From positions 3,173,042 through 3,237,041 of the forward strand of contig OU696597.1 of assembly GCA_916048095.2 (NCBI GenBank): a DNA stretch of 64,000 nt, given 5' to 3'. The notes below the pieces were generated by a model. That model was not told the origin of the DNA, searched no databases, and was given only the letters and a program-made list of their open reading frames with translations. Shown piece after piece: positions 32,637 to 43,431 of this stretch. The stretch's first letter is position 1; every line of letters starts with the position of its first letter. Source of the stretch: Sacculina carcini. Its lineage: Eukaryota; Arthropoda; Thecostraca; Sacculinidae. The position numbers and the translations under genes are program-made.

Positions 32637-33022
32637 ATGTCGCTGGGTATCAGTCCGCTGTTGGCAATTTTACCGAGCGAAATTCTGCCGAGCAGTGTGC
32701 GTTCCCCAGCTGACAGCGTAGTGATGATGCCAGTTCAACAGTGTGTTCACGTTTCTCATGCAGTACTCGTTCCAGTGGCAGCTGCGGCAACTGGGAATGG
32801 CCGGCGTGTTTCTGGTATTCGCTGTGCTGCACGCGCTGATGGCAATATTCTCGGTGGCAGTTGTGCCCGATATTGAAGGCAAGTCGCTCGAAGAAATTCA
32901 GCACATGTTCAGCAGCAAAACCGAGGCAATTGATGGTTGCGACGAAAAAAACCGAGAAGTCATGAATGGCGTTGTGGTGCAGGATGTGTGTAGCGAGCAG
33001 AGTGATAAACAGGACGACGAGA
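32637..33022 (+). pseudogene. SLC2-type sugar transporter C-terminal piece, unit 2
   Basis: As in unit 1, including the GTTCA bases at the frame break, but with an 8-bp deletion in the GACGACGAGAC repeat just before the LINE, which accounts for the 9964-bp unit length. Confidence 0.75.
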
Positions 33023-33461
33023 CGATGTAGTAAGCACGTATCTGCCACCAGATACTACAGCTGAAACAATAACACGACATCTTGAAACAGTTCACGCGTC
33101 TTTGAATAACAGGATGCTTATTTTAGGAGATTTTAACGCGCAAAGTATTACCTGGGGATCGAACTGTACAACATGTAAGGGCAGGTCAATAGAAAATTTT
33201 ATCTCCAATTTCTCACTGACTCTCTTGAATGACGGATCTTCCACGTTTTTTGACATCTCTACGGCTAATACATCATCAATCGACCTATCTATTTGTTCAC
33301 CAGAAGTAGCGCAGTGGTTGAATTGGTCCGTACACGTAGATACGCAAGATTCAGACCACTACCCCATTTTAATGTCAGCTGGTGATAGGTCTGCTCAGCA
33401 ACAATGGCTACCAACATGGAACATGGCCAAGGCAAACTGGTCTCTTTTCAGGCAATGCTGA
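33023..33461 (+). pseudogene. LINE endonuclease domain, 5'-truncated (unit 2)
   Basis: Starts at VSTYLPPDTTAE; contains ILGDFNAQSITWGS, SSIDLSICSPE and SDHYPI, the last three conserved blocks of apurinic-type LINE endonucleases (catalytic Asp-x-Asn and terminal Asp-His). It ends at TGA (33459-33461) before the reverse transcriptase. In units 1, 3 and 4 an upstream frame runs from the transporter tail straight into this domain. Confidence 0.85.
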
Positions 33462-33464
33462 GTT

Positions 33465-35240
33465 TTGGATGGAGTAGATGGTATAGACGTCGACAATAGC
33501 ACCGACAGCATAACAACTCAAATCATCTCTGCTGCTCGACTCTACATTCCTTGGAAACGCCGTCCACCAAAAAAGACACCTGTTCCATGGTTCAACAATG
33601 AATGCCGTTGTGCGGTTGCAAAACGAAAGAGAGCAATTAGGTTTTATCTGCGAACTAAAACGATAGCTGCGAAAATAGCCTTGTGTAGGGAGCGAGCCGT
33701 CACTAGGAGGGTGATTAGGAGAAATAAGATTTTAGCATGGCATAATTTTATTGACTCTTTTACCCCATCGACACCTATATCAGCGATCTGGAGAGGGATC
33801 AGAGCACTCAATGGCAGCTGGACGCCAGTAGCTTTGCCAATCCTGAATATAGAGGGCAGTCGTATCAGCGAGCCAAAAGTTGTCGCCAACAAAATGGCAG
33901 AACATATGGCTAGAACAAGTTGTATTCAGGCATATCACGGCATTGAACCATCGGCAATGCTAGAGATTGAATTGCCAGACAACGCTTTCGATCATCCCAC
34001 CATGTACGAATATAATCTCGATTTTACACCTCTGGAATTAAAAAGAGCGATCAACCGATCAGGCCATACGGCGGTTGGACCAGACAACATACATTACGAT
34101 TTTTTAAGACATATATCATCTGAATCCTTTTATCACGTCTTAGCATTTTTTAATTCCTTGTGGAGAACACATTCTTATCCTGCATCATGGAAACACTCAA
34201 CAATTGTACCACTTCTGAAGAAGGGAAAACCCCGCGATTCTCCCAAGTCATACCGACCAATATCCTTGACCAGTTGTATGGGAAAACTTCTTGAGAGGAT
34301 GGTGACAGCCAGAGTTTCTTACATTCTTGAGACAAACAATGTGCTCGATCACTATCAGAGTGGATTTCGTCCCAGTCGATCGGCAGTAGACTCGGTAGTC
34401 AGGCTGGAAAATATAATAAGAACGGGCTTTGTCAACAAGCAGTGTACACTGGTCGTATATCTGGATCTGACCAACGCTTATGATACAGTTATACCGGGAA
34501 TATTGTTGCGAAAAATACACGACATGGGCTTGAGGGGTAATATGGCGGAATATATAAAAAACTTTCTGCCAGCTAGGAGATTTTTTAGAACGCGACTCGC
34601 AGGCATATATTCGGACCAGTATAGCATGGATATTGGGTTACCACAAGGAAGTTGTCTGTCGCCAATCCTATTCAACTTGATGGTGAATGATATGTTCAGC
34701 GATATGCCAGCAAATATCCAATATGCGATTTACGCCGATGACAGCGCCATTTGGATTCAAGGTGAAAACGTGGCTATCATGAGCGATCAACTTCAAGAAG
34801 CTCTAGATGTTTTAGCACTATGGGCCAAAGCAAACCACATGAAGTTTTCTGGTCTGAAGTCGTCGGCCGTGCTATACTCAATAGACAGTTATAAAATTCA
34901 GGAAACATTGAGGTTGGGTGGCGAAATCATTCCGTACCGACAATCACAAAAGTTTCTAGGTATCGTGTTGGATAAAAGACTCATAATGCGGGAACATATA
35001 ATAGACTTGAAGGTGCGCTGTCAGAAGCGATTAAACATATTACGTATTATAGCTGGGAATAAACACGCCGGTGCGAGCGTTTCCGTTCTCCATAAGATTT
35101 TTAAAACATTGATTTTATCGATTTTAGACTATGGACTACAGTCATACTCATCGGCGAGCCCTTCCATTCTTAGTCTTTTAGAACCAATCCAAAACGAGGC
35201 TCTTCGGCTGATAACAGGTGCCAGGAACAGGAACGAATAA
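33465..35240 (+). CDS. LINE reverse transcriptase (unit 2)
   Basis: About 590 codons without a stop. Motifs in order: PVPWFNNECRCAV (N-terminal linker), VGPDNIHYDFL, TIVPLLKKGKPRD, SYRPISLTSCMGKLLER, YLDLTNAYDTV (first catalytic Asp), IGLPQGSCLSPILF and YADDSAIW (catalytic DD at about 425-426), then FLGIVLDKRL and ILDYGLQSYSSA. It belongs to the jockey/I group by its RNase H partner. The frame ends at 35240 because a 13-bp duplication (ACAGGAACGAATA repeated) shifts it out of the RNase H frame; no natural ATG start is evident. Confidence 0.88.
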   Translation: MDGVDGIDVDNSTDSITTQIISAARLYIPWKRRPPKKTPVPWFNNECRCAVAKRKRAIRFYLRTKTIAAKIALCRERAVTRRVIRRNKILAWHNFIDSFTPSTPISAIWRGIRALNGSWTPVALPILNIEGSRISEPKVVANKMAEHMARTSCIQAYHGIEPSAMLEIELPDNAFDHPTMYEYNLDFTPLELKRAINRSGHTAVGPDNIHYDFLRHISSESFYHVLAFFNSLWRTHSYPASWKHSTIVPLLKKGKPRDSPKSYRPISLTSCMGKLLERMVTARVSYILETNNVLDHYQSGFRPSRSAVDSVVRLENIIRTGFVNKQCTLVVYLDLTNAYDTVIPGILLRKIHDMGLRGNMAEYIKNFLPARRFFRTRLAGIYSDQYSMDIGLPQGSCLSPILFNLMVNDMFSDMPANIQYAIYADDSAIWIQGENVAIMSDQLQEALDVLALWAKANHMKFSGLKSSAVLYSIDSYKIQETLRLGGEIIPYRQSQKFLGIVLDKRLIMREHIIDLKVRCQKRLNILRIIAGNKHAGASVSVLHKIFKTLILSILDYGLQSYSSASPSILSLLEPIQNEALRLITGARNRNE

Positions 35241-35269
35241 CAGGAACGATACCAGTCGAGGCCCTGCGA

Positions 35270-36193
35270 GTGTATACCGGCTTTCCAGAACTGAGCATAC
35301 GACGCAAGAATATCGTGCTACGTTACACGTTGAAAGTACACACCAGCTATAACCACATCGCTCATCCTTATACAAATATCGGAGATAACATGCCCAATTT
35401 TTCCTCCAGAAAGCAGTTATCCAAACGGGTGCTTAATAGACGAGCGAGGGAGTATATTCAGGAGCTCAATGTGGCAGTACCTCACCGAAATGGCCTAGTC
35501 TACGACATACCGCCCTGGTACAAGACAGCTCCAAAAATCCATTTCCTACCGGATGCGACCAAAGCGCAGGTATCAGATACTGAGGTCTCAATGGCGTTTG
35601 CGGAGTACATTTCGCATTATAGCGACTATGCCCAAATATATACGGATGGATCAAAGTGCAAAGGAAAGTCAGGATGCGCAATATACACCAAACAGCTGGG
35701 TAGTGCGTGCATATCAAGGTTCCGTCTGCCTTCATATGTCACGGTTTTCAATACTGAGCTGTACGCAATATACAGAGCTTTGAGATACGTGGAAGAACAT
35801 CGGGTACAAAAAACTTTAATTCTGAGTGATTCGAGATCTGCACTAGTCAACATTTCCAATAGTCTTTCATCGGATTTTATACTTTTATCAATTTTAAATG
35901 TTTTACATCGTATAACATCGAACTACGACTGTATACTGGTGTGGATACCAGGGCATTGTGGCCTGAAGGGCAATGAGAGGGCAGATGCAGAAGCAAAAGC
36001 TGCGTTGGAATCGAGCGATATTAACAAGTATCCAGCGTGTAAGCAGACAATAAGACAGCTTGTGAATACGGCTACATGCGAGTCTTTCCAACAAAAGTGG
36101 ACCAGTCAGAGGCATAATTATGCACTTGGGGCCATAAAAAATCAGTCACTCCATGGCTGGATGACAATTTACCAAGGAAAGCGCAGCGAGTAA
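35270..36193 (+). pseudogene. LINE RNase H domain (unit 2)
   Basis: Frame-shifted continuation of the LINE polyprotein. RNase H signature: IYTDGSKCKGKSG (first Asp, ~126), FNTELYAIYRAL (Glu), ILSDSRSALV (Asp) and WIPGHCGLKGNERADAEAK (last His/Asp region). It ends early at 36193 because of another frame shift near 36183. RNase H removes the RNA strand during second-strand synthesis. Confidence 0.85.
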
Positions 36194-36471
36194 TCGCGAG
36201 ACTAAGACTGGGATGCACTAGGATAACACACAATTATTCATTGGAGAAGACATCGCCACCTATATGCTCACACTGTCGAACTCCTCTCATGTGTAGTCAT
36301 ATAATCACGGAATGCGAGTTGTATGAGGTCTCGCGGCAACCCTTACGGTCCTACTGCCACTCCACAAGCATCCATTTTAATCTCATCAATATTTTACATC
36401 CTGACCACCCGAACGCGATTCGACTAATACTCAAGTACCTTTATGATATAGATTTGTTTGCAAAGCTTTAA
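36184..36471 (+). pseudogene. LINE C-terminal Cys/His motif (unit 2)
   Basis: In the next frame the sequence RVIARLRLGCTRITHNY is followed by CSHCRTPLMCSHIITECELY, the C-C-H-C motif common at the end of RNase H LINE proteins, and a short tail ending at TAA 36471. Confidence 0.8.
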
Positions 36472-36617
36472 TGGGAGGTGCAACAAGTTTTCTGAGCTTC
36501 AGCGGGACGTGCAATAATAACAATAGTGTGTTTGTATTACGTCAATACAGCAGGAAATAAACGAGGAAGTGGTACAGCGCGAAATGGCCGACACCGGCCG
36601 AAGCGCTGACTGAGACT

Positions 36618-36809
36618 GCCACACGCCACTCGGGCGCCGTCTATCTAAAAAATATGATTACCAAAAGCTGGACGGCCCCGGCCGAGAAGACGGCGGTGAC
36701 GAGCGGCGGCGCGGTCGATTCAGCATTCAGCATTCACGAGAAAGATCGCGCCATCATCCGCCACGCCATTATTAATGCCACCGTGCACGCGCCCGATGTA
36801 ATCAGGCGG
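36618..36809 (+). pseudogene. IPO7: Importin-7/8 exon piece, unit 2
   Basis: Same peptide as unit 1 with a few differences (GGAVDSAF for GGEVDSAF, HEKDRAI for HEKYRAI). The potential donor GT at 36810 is kept. Confidence 0.75.
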
Positions 36810-36821
36810 GTGCACTGATCG

Positions 36822-36840
36822 TTGCTTGGTCAGGGCGATA
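36822..36840 (+). pseudogene. L-polymerase stub, unit 2
   Basis: Only the first six or so codons of the L fossil remain; the viral catalytic motif is cut after GD by the gypsy junction at 36841. Confidence 0.75.
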
Positions 36841-36841
36841 G

Positions 36842-39800
36842 GAGGATGTTCCACTGACCGAATGTATTTCGAAAATGGAGTCATTCTTGCGCTCTCAGCG
36901 GAACATAATTCTCGACCGTCGTGATTTTTATCTGCGTAGTCAACAAGCCGGTGAGAATTTTGATGATTTTTTGTGCGCTGTCAAAGAAATCATGTCGTTC
37001 TGCGATTTCTGCACATCATGCAACAGCAACAGACTGCGCGACAAAATTCTAATGGGTATATCTGACGACAATGCGTTACATCAAATGCTCCAAGAAAAGG
37101 ATTTGACTCTCGAAAAATCTGTCGCTATTTGTCGATCATCAGAAACCGCTGCTGTCAATTCGTCGGCGATAAAGCAGCCGGAAAAACAGATTTATGTGTC
37201 AAATGTTCGCGGCAAATCATCTCACGCCACTGAGAAGTCACTGTGTTCAAGATGCGGTCGTTTGGTGGAAGCACAAACCCACAAATGTTCTGCAGCCGGC
37301 AAAACGTGCACGGTATGTGGCAAACCGAACCACTTTGCAGCGGTGTGCCGGAGTTCTAGCAGACACAACAGATCGAACAAAAATAAATCTTCGCGTTCAC
37401 CAAAACGTCGAGGGACGAATCTCAGGCGTATCACGATTAGTGACATCAGCCACGGCAAAAAGAAGCGACGCAAAGTGCCACCCGTAAAAATTCGTGTCAG
37501 ACCATCGAAAGGCGCATCGACAGAAGTGTCGTGGGTCGCCGACACCGGCGCCGAGGTATCCGTTATCAACGCTTGCGTTGCCAAAAAACTTGGCATCAAA
37601 CAATCTGAACTGGCCCCGTGCAGTGAGAGACTCCGGTCAGCCAACGGTGGGCACCTGTACTGCATAGGCACCTGCACCGCCACTCTTGAGCTCGGTGATG
37701 CGTCGTGCAGCACTACATTGTATGTGGTGCCAGCGGCGAACGACGCGCTTTTGTCGTGGGTGGACGCGGTTAACCTGCGCATCATCCACCGAGCGTTTCC
37801 ACATCAAATTCCAGTGCAGAATGTAACTACGCAAAGAAGGGAGGACTCGACCATCGTGCTAAAAGCAACCGCACAAGCCGAACGCAAGTCACTTCCTGCA
37901 ATCAACAACCAGATCGACCTGAAACGTCCGACCTGGAAGCAAACGCGCAGCCCAACGCTTGATGAACGATCACAACATCTTGCAGAACTGAAAGCAGCCT
38001 TTCCGAGAGTATTTTCAACGAGTGGTCCACTGCGAACCATGGATGGACCTCCTATGCGGATATTGCTTTCATCTGATGCGCAGCCCAAGCACATTTCTGC
38101 TCCCAGAGTGATACCGCTAGCGTATCGGGAATACATGAAGCGTCACATCGATGAACTGCTTCAACAGGACGTCATCGAGGCTGTGACTCACCCGACCGAA
38201 TGGTGTCATGCTGTTGTGCCCGTGCCAAAGCGTAGAGAAGGGTCCATTGTTGATTGTAGACTCACTATCGATCTAATACCACTGAACAAGTATTTGAAAC
38301 GACCAACTCATCCTGTGAGAGCTGGCATGGATGTAGTCTCTAGTATAAAACCAGGAGCAAAATATTTTAGCACACTGGATGCTAAAAATGGTTATTTTCA
38401 AATCTCCATCCACGAAGATGATAGAGATCTAACATGTTTTCTCACACCATGGGGTCGCTTCAGACTAAAAAGAGCACCCATGGGATTGGCTTCAAGCGGC
38501 GATGTATACAACACGATATGCGATGCTGCTCTTGCTGGTGTGATGAATGTTGGCAAAGTGGTTGATGATATGATTGTGTACAGTGAAGACTACGACAGTC
38601 ACCTGGAAGACATTTGGCAGTTGTTAATGCGCTGTGATTCTCCTGGCATAACGTTGAATGGTGATAAGTTTGACTTCGCGCAATCGCAAGTGCATTTTTG
38701 TGGTTTTGACGTGGGACCAAACGGATATTCGGTTGACCAAAAGAAAATTCGCGCTATCAAGGAATTTCCTAGGCCGAATAATCTAACCGAACTTCGCTCA
38801 TTCTTAGGGTTAGCCAATCAGCTGGGACAATTTTCGACCGAAATTGCTGGTACCGCCGCATCATTATACGAACTTTTGAAGAAAGATGTGGAATGGCATT
38901 GGGAGGAGAGCGTTCATACACGCGCTTTCGAAGCAACGAAAAAGATACTGACTTCTCCCCCAATACTGGATTTCTTCCGGCCGTCACGAGAGACTGTCGT
39001 GGAGACAGATGCATCTCGTCTAAAGGGACTCGGATTTGTGGTACGTCAGCTAGATGAGAGCAAGAAATGGCGTCTCATCCAGTGCGGTTCGCGGCGACTT
39101 TCAGATACAGAAACTCGCTACGCCGCTGTTGAACAAGAGCTATTGGCTGTAGTATGGGCCTGCAGTAAAGCTAACAACTACCTCGCTGGTCTGAATAATT
39201 TCACGATCATTACTGATCATAAACCTCTTCTTCCAATCCTGAATTCAAAAGGTCTAGCGGATATCGCCAATATTCGTTTGCAGCGGCTACGAGCGAAGCT
39301 GGCTCATCTCCAATTTACGGCTGCATGGTGCCCTGGCAAGAAGCACGCAGCTGCCGATTGTCTCTCCCGAGCTCCGCTCAACGGCGAAGAAGACGAAATA
39401 ACTCTGGATCCGGTTCCTGAAATTGGTGTTGCAGCAGTGGCTCACTTAACGCATGAGAGCGACGAAGAGAGCTATATAACTGACGATGGCCTGCTAGTTG
39501 AAATCGAAGATGCGATAATGAGTGATCCGGAGTGCATTTGCCTCAAAGAAGCTATTCGACATGGCTTTCCAGATGATCGTCACGCCTGTCGAGATGAGAT
39601 AAAACCTTACTGGAACATCAGAAGTTCATTATATGTAGACGGAAATTTGATACTCTACGGAAAACGTCTTGTAGTTCCTCGTAAAATGCGACGAGATATC
39701 ATCCGCCGACTTCATAGTGGACACCAGGGCATGAATCGCACTATAGGTCGAGCACGGCAGTCGGTATTCTGGCCCACAATACAAAATGATGTCAAAATGG

Positions 39801-40786
39801 CTGTATCGTCATGCTCTTCATGTCGTCATTACCGCAACAGTCAACCGAAAGAGCCATACTATTGTGACGATCAACCTACCAGAGTGTTTGAAAGTGTTGC
39901 CACGGACTACTTTCAGCACGCCGGCCGCACTTACCTCATATATGTGGACAGATATTCCAACTGGCCTTGTGTCGCCGAATGCCCACGGTCAGACGCCACA
40001 TCACGACATCTCATCCGGACGCTGCGTCAGTTGTTCGCAACGTTCGGCGTACCCAACCGTCTTCGCAGCGACGGTGGACCACAATACACCTCTCGCCGAA
40101 CGAGAGACTTCCTTATGCGCTGGAAAGTGCAGCATGATGTGAGCAGTGTCGAATATCCGCAGGGGAATGGTCTTGCGGAATCAGCGGTCAAGCGCATCAA
40201 GCGCTTAGTGCAGAAGGTGACGTCTAACGGGGAACTCGACGATGACGCTTTCACCGAAGGCTTGCTGGAATTGCGGAACACTCCGGGCGCAGATGGGCAA
40301 TCACCAGCGGAAATTTTATTCGGCCACCCTATCCGATCAACCATTCCAATGCATCGTAGTGCTTTTGCACCGAAGTGGAGGAGTACTGCGGACGCCATCG
40401 ATGCACCACGTCGCGTTCAAGCTCAGCTGACTTATAATCAAGGATCGCATCCGTTGCCGCGACTGAGGGCGGGAGATGCAGTGGTCATTCAAAGTCAATC
40501 GAGCAAAAGGTGGGACTGTACTGGGACCGTCGTGGGAATAAAAGGCCCACGCAGCTATGTACTCCGCACACCAAGTGGACGCATCACAACGCGTAACAGA
40601 AGACATCTTTTGCTGGAGGCATCTGTACGTGAACAACCGAACCAGATGGAAAGCGATGACACCATCAGTCCGTCCATCAGCAACGACCGGCAGCAAACTG
40701 AAGTGGAGCGGCTCACACCAGCTCCACGTCGTAGCAGTCGTGAACGGCGTCCTCCACGATACCTGTCGGATTATGTTCGTGACTGA
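36842..40786 (+). CDS. Ty3/gypsy gag-pol polyprotein (unit 2)
   Basis: The frame is open from the junction; the first ATG is 36875, giving 1303 codons and no stop. Residues from that ATG: gag-like helical region (1-90); zinc knuckle CTVCGKPNHFAAVC (~145-160) with an upstream Cys/His cluster; protease VADTGAEVSVI (Asp 223); reverse transcriptase LDAKNGYFQI and VVDDMIVY (catalytic DD 564-565); RNase H VETDASRLKG, ITDHKPLL and CLSRAP; integrase zinc motif (RLHSGHQGMNR ... CSSCRHY); and catalytic D-D-E at about 1011, 1066 and 1102 (D-54-D-35-E). RNA-binding, protease, polymerase and integrase parts all look intact. The unit 2 copy has Pro where units 3 and 4 have Ala after the RMRCDS block (C at 38642). 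Confidence 0.93.
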   Translation, partial: EDVPLTECISKMESFLRSQRNIILDRRDFYLRSQQAGENFDDFLCAVKEIMSFCDFCTSCNSNRLRDKILMGISDDNALHQMLQEKDLTLEKSVAICRSSETAAVNSSAIKQPEKQIYVSNVRGKSSHATEKSLCSRCGRLVEAQTHKCSAAGKTCTVCGKPNHFAAVCRSSSRHNRSNKNKSSRSPKRRGTNLRRITISDISHGKKKRRKVPPVKIRVRPSKGASTEVSWVADTGAEVSVINACVAKKLGIKQSELAPCSERLRSANGGHLYCIGTCTATLELGDASCSTTLYVVPAANDALLSWVDAVNLRIIHRAFPHQIPVQNVTTQRREDSTIVLKATAQAERKSLPAINNQIDLKRPTWKQTRSPTLDERSQHLAELKAAFPRVFSTSGPLRTMDGPPMRILLSSDAQPKHISAPRVIPLAYREYMKRHIDELLQQDVIEAVTHPTEWCHAVVPVPKRREGSIVDCRLTIDLIPLNKYLKRPTHPVRAGMDVVSSIKPGAKYFSTLDAKNGYFQISIHEDDRDLTCFLTPWGRFRLKRAPMGLASSGDVYNTICDAALAGVMNVGKVVDDMIVYSEDYDSHLEDIWQLLMRCDSPGITLNGDKFDFAQSQVHFCGFDVGPNGYSVDQKKIRAIKEFPRPNNLTELRSFLGLANQLGQFSTEIAGTAASLYELLKKDVEWHWEESVHTRAFEATKKILTSPPILDFFRPSRETVVETDASRLKGLGFVVRQLDESKKWRLIQCGSRRLSDTETRYAAVEQELLAVVWACSKANNYLAGLNNFTIITDHKPLLPILNSKGLADIANIRLQRLRAKLAHLQFTAAWCPGKKHAAADCLSRAPLNGEEDEITLDPVPEIGVAAVAHLTHESDEESYITDDGLLVEIEDAIMSDPECICLKEAIRHGFPDDRHACRDEIKPYWNIRSSLYVDGNLILYGKRLVVPRKMRRDIIRRLHSGHQGMNRTIGRARQSVFWPTIQNDVKMAVSSCSSCRHYRNSQPKEPYYCDDQPTRVFESVATDYFQHAGRTYLIYVDRYSNWPCVAECPRSDATSRHLIRTLRQLFATFGVPNRLRSDGGPQYTSRRTRDFLMRWKVQHDVSSVEYPQGNGLAESAVKRIKRLVQKVTSNGELDDDAFTEGLLELRNTPGADGQSPAEILFGHPIRSTIPMHRSAFAPKWRSTADAIDAPRRVQAQLTYNQGSHPLPRLRAGDAVVIQSQSSKRWDCTGTVVGIKGPRSYVLRTPSGRITTRNRRHLLLEASVREQPNQMESDDTISPSISNDRQQTEVERLTPAPRRSSRERRPPRYLSDYVRD

Positions 40787-40794
40787 GGGGGAGG

Positions 40795-41000
40795 TGTGAG
40801 GTGGCATCATTGTAAATAATAATTGAAGCGTCATACGCTGCGCGTTAGCGACAAGGTGACAAGTGATTTGAGTAGTGTGGTACTTGTGAGTGTTTTGGTG
40901 TGGTGAGAGGATTCTAATATTTCTTATTGGTGTAAGCGTTTGTTGAATAATATATATATTCGAAAATTGCAATTTCCGTGTTGTTTCATAAAACAATACA
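40795..41000 (+). repeat. Gypsy 3' LTR (unit 2)
   Basis: Starts TGTGAGGTGGCATC right after the polypurine tract and ends AAACAATACA (TG...CA). The next base returns to the L fossil. Includes a TATATATATTCG stretch that could serve as promoter or polyadenylation region. Confidence 0.85.
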
Positions 41001-42397
41001 TTCTCGAACGGTGAGGCAGACGCTGGAGAGAAGTGAGGGGACTGACATTTCCGAAACCGATTTTAGACATATGGTGCAAACAATGGATGATGGATTGTTG
41101 GCTCACCTGAAGGCGCGACTGTCCTATGAGGAGTCACGTAGCATCGATACTGTCTTGCTGAATCCGACGTTTGCCTGCAGCAACTCAATAGCGCAGGCAC
41201 TTTGAGAACAGTATTGGGGAATAACCATGGAAGGCGTCACGATGCCTTGCACAACAGATCAATGTGTCCTTTCTCGCTGGGACTCAGATCAAATAGACCC
41301 CAGTCGGTCCATTCTGATCACTGTGAATGATGCGAGCAACAAGCTCAGCACACGAGGTCCGCACAAGCCTTACGTGGGATCACTGACTTCTATGCGCACA
41401 CGTCGCTCCAATTTAGCAATAATCGACAGCACATCAATGGTTTCGTCCTTGAAACAAATCACGGACATGCTGTCATGGGTGGTCGGGGATAGCTCAAATC
41501 TAGCTACTCTCTTACTCCGGATGTGCTCAGAAAAGACAACGGTATCAGTCGAAGACTTGATCAAGGTGACGCGCAAAGTTGTAGGCGAATCTATCCAGCA
41601 TCGCTTGCTAGACAACTCATCCTCGCACGGAGCCATGATCAACTCCCTATACAACTATTGCACGCACTGCACTGTAATAACAAACACTGCCTTTCAGTTC
41701 GCAAAGCAGTCGACGGATTACACGCTCTGTTTTCAGGCGTCAATTATTTGCGGGCTGTCACGTCTATGCATAATGGAAGCAGATGGTGTAACAACATCAG
41801 GCAAATGGGCGTTATCTTTCAACTGCCAAGAATGCACTGTTGAAGTAGGACGATCTAGCTTTGACCTCCCCGACGAGCCAGCATACAGCGGTTTCCCGTT
41901 GGGCATGCAGATTACGGAAATAGCTGTAAACGGGGCAGAAAACACTGAGACACGAGAGATTGTGGATGCCTCTGTGGGTCTAGCCTACTACGCAGCTGAT
42001 AAGTGGGCTACACACATGCTGCAGTGGGAATCCCGGCACTTGCAGAGTGTGGACTTAGGAACACCACATGCATCTACGCTACCTGGTTTTGTTAACCTAA
42101 CAGAGATGTCGTTGACCGACCTTGACACATGCATTCATGCCATGGCTCTCTATTTGATTGAGCAAGTTGGTGATATCCCGAGCTGTGGGGTTGGTGAGCC
42201 GCCTTGCATCATTTGCAGGAGAGGACTCGCCTATGTTCCAATTTGCACGCGCAGAAGTGATGAGTGGGTTGAAGCACCCATTGCTGGAGGTGACCAACCG
42301 AAAGGGAGGGACTGCGATTTCGCGGATTGAAGCTGGAGTGATCCGCAGGTTACTTCGCCTTCTCTCGGAGCTCAGCCGTCTTCTCAATTATCTATAG
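41001..42397 (+). pseudogene. L-polymerase fossil remainder, unit 2
   Basis: Continues the L frame after the gypsy insert with the in-frame stop at 41203-41205, then 367 codons to 42330 and the shifted C-terminal stretch to 42397. It carries the capping-domain blocks but not the catalytic motif. Differs from unit 1 by several substitutions. Confidence 0.8.
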
Positions 42398-42600
42398 TCG
42401 GCCTCATAGCCGTAATCGTAGACGTAATCGTTTATAATAAGCCATTACGGTTCTCTTGCGTCTACACAGCTCATTACAGCCCACTGTCACAGGCCCACTG
42501 TCACACCCTAGAGTATAGTCATTTTGGGCAAATGGAGATTTGGTCATTATGAGGGTAAACATGATTTTGACCTTAGGTCAAAAATACACATTTAAGCTTA

Positions 42601-42990
42601 ATGTCGCTGGGTATCAGTCCGCTGTTGGCAATTTTACCGAGCGAAATTCTGCCGAGCAGTGAGCGTTCCCCAGCTGACAGCGTAGTGATGATGCCAACAG
42701 TGTGTTCACGTTTCTCATGCAGTACTCGTTCCAGTGGCAGCTGCGGCAACTGGGAATGGCCGGCGTGTTTCTGGTATTCGCTGTGCTGCACGCGCTGATG
42801 GCAATATTCTCGGTGGCAGTTGTGCCCGATATTGAAGGCAAGTCGCTCGAAGAAATTCAGCACATGTTCAGCAGCAAAACCAAGGCAATTGATGGTTGCG
42901 ACGAAAAAAACCGAGAAGTCATGAATGGCGTTGTGGTGCAGGATGTGTGTAGCGAGCAGAGTGATAAACAGGACGACGAGACGACGAGAC
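42601..42990 (+). pseudogene. SLC2-type sugar transporter piece, unit 3
   Basis: As unit 1 but missing GTTCA at the frame break (GATGCCAACAG); the Val-Arg segment also has a TGAGCG in place of TGTGCG at 42660. Confidence 0.75.
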
Positions 42991-43431
42991 GATGTAGTAA
43001 GCACGTATCTGCCACCAGATACTACAGCTGAAACAATAACACGACATCTTGAAACAGTTCACGCGTCTTTGAATAACAGGATGCTTATTTTAGGAGATTT
43101 TAACGCGCAAAGTATTACCTGGGGATCGAACTGTACAACATGTAAGGGCAGGTCAATAGAAAATTTTATCTCCAATTTCTCACTGACTCTCTTGAATGAC
43201 GGATCTTCCACGTTTTTTGACATCTCTACGGCTAATACATCATCAATCGACCTATCTATTTGTTCACCAGAAGTAGCGCAGTGGTTGAATTGGTCCGTAC
43301 ACGTAGATACGCAAGATTCAGACCACTACCCCATTTTAATGTCAGCTGGTGATAGGTCTGCTCAGCAACAATGGCTACCAACATGGAACATGGCCAAGGC
43401 AAACTGGTCTCTTTTCAGGCAATGCTGAGTT

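Larger units (their letters stand above)
33023..36524 (+). mobile_element. RNase H-type LINE (I/jockey-like), unit 2
   Basis: 5'-truncated inside the endonuclease; otherwise complete through reverse transcriptase, RNase H and Cys/His motif to a 3' tail of TAA repeats (I-element-like ending). The copy carries three shared disabling lesions: an in-frame TGA between endonuclease and reverse transcriptase, a 13-bp duplication near 35230 and a frame shift near 36183. It therefore decayed before the array amplified. Confidence 0.88.
36841..41000 (+). mobile_element. Ty3/gypsy retrotransposon, 5'-truncated, unit 2
   Basis: 4160 bp: partial gag, pol, polypurine tract GGGGGAGG (40787-40794) and a 206-bp 3' LTR. 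No 5' LTR or primer-binding site; the left junction falls inside gag, since the reading frame is open from 36842, the first base of the element. It replaces 877 bp of the L fossil that unit 1 retains. Loss of the 5' LTR is unusual for an LTR element and points to deletion, template switching or recombination. Confidence 0.9.

Noticed and set aside
37222..37785. 187-codon minus-strand frame opposite gypsy gag/protease (and repeats in units 3, 4)
   Set aside because: Antisense shadow of the gypsy reading frame; no recognisable domain.
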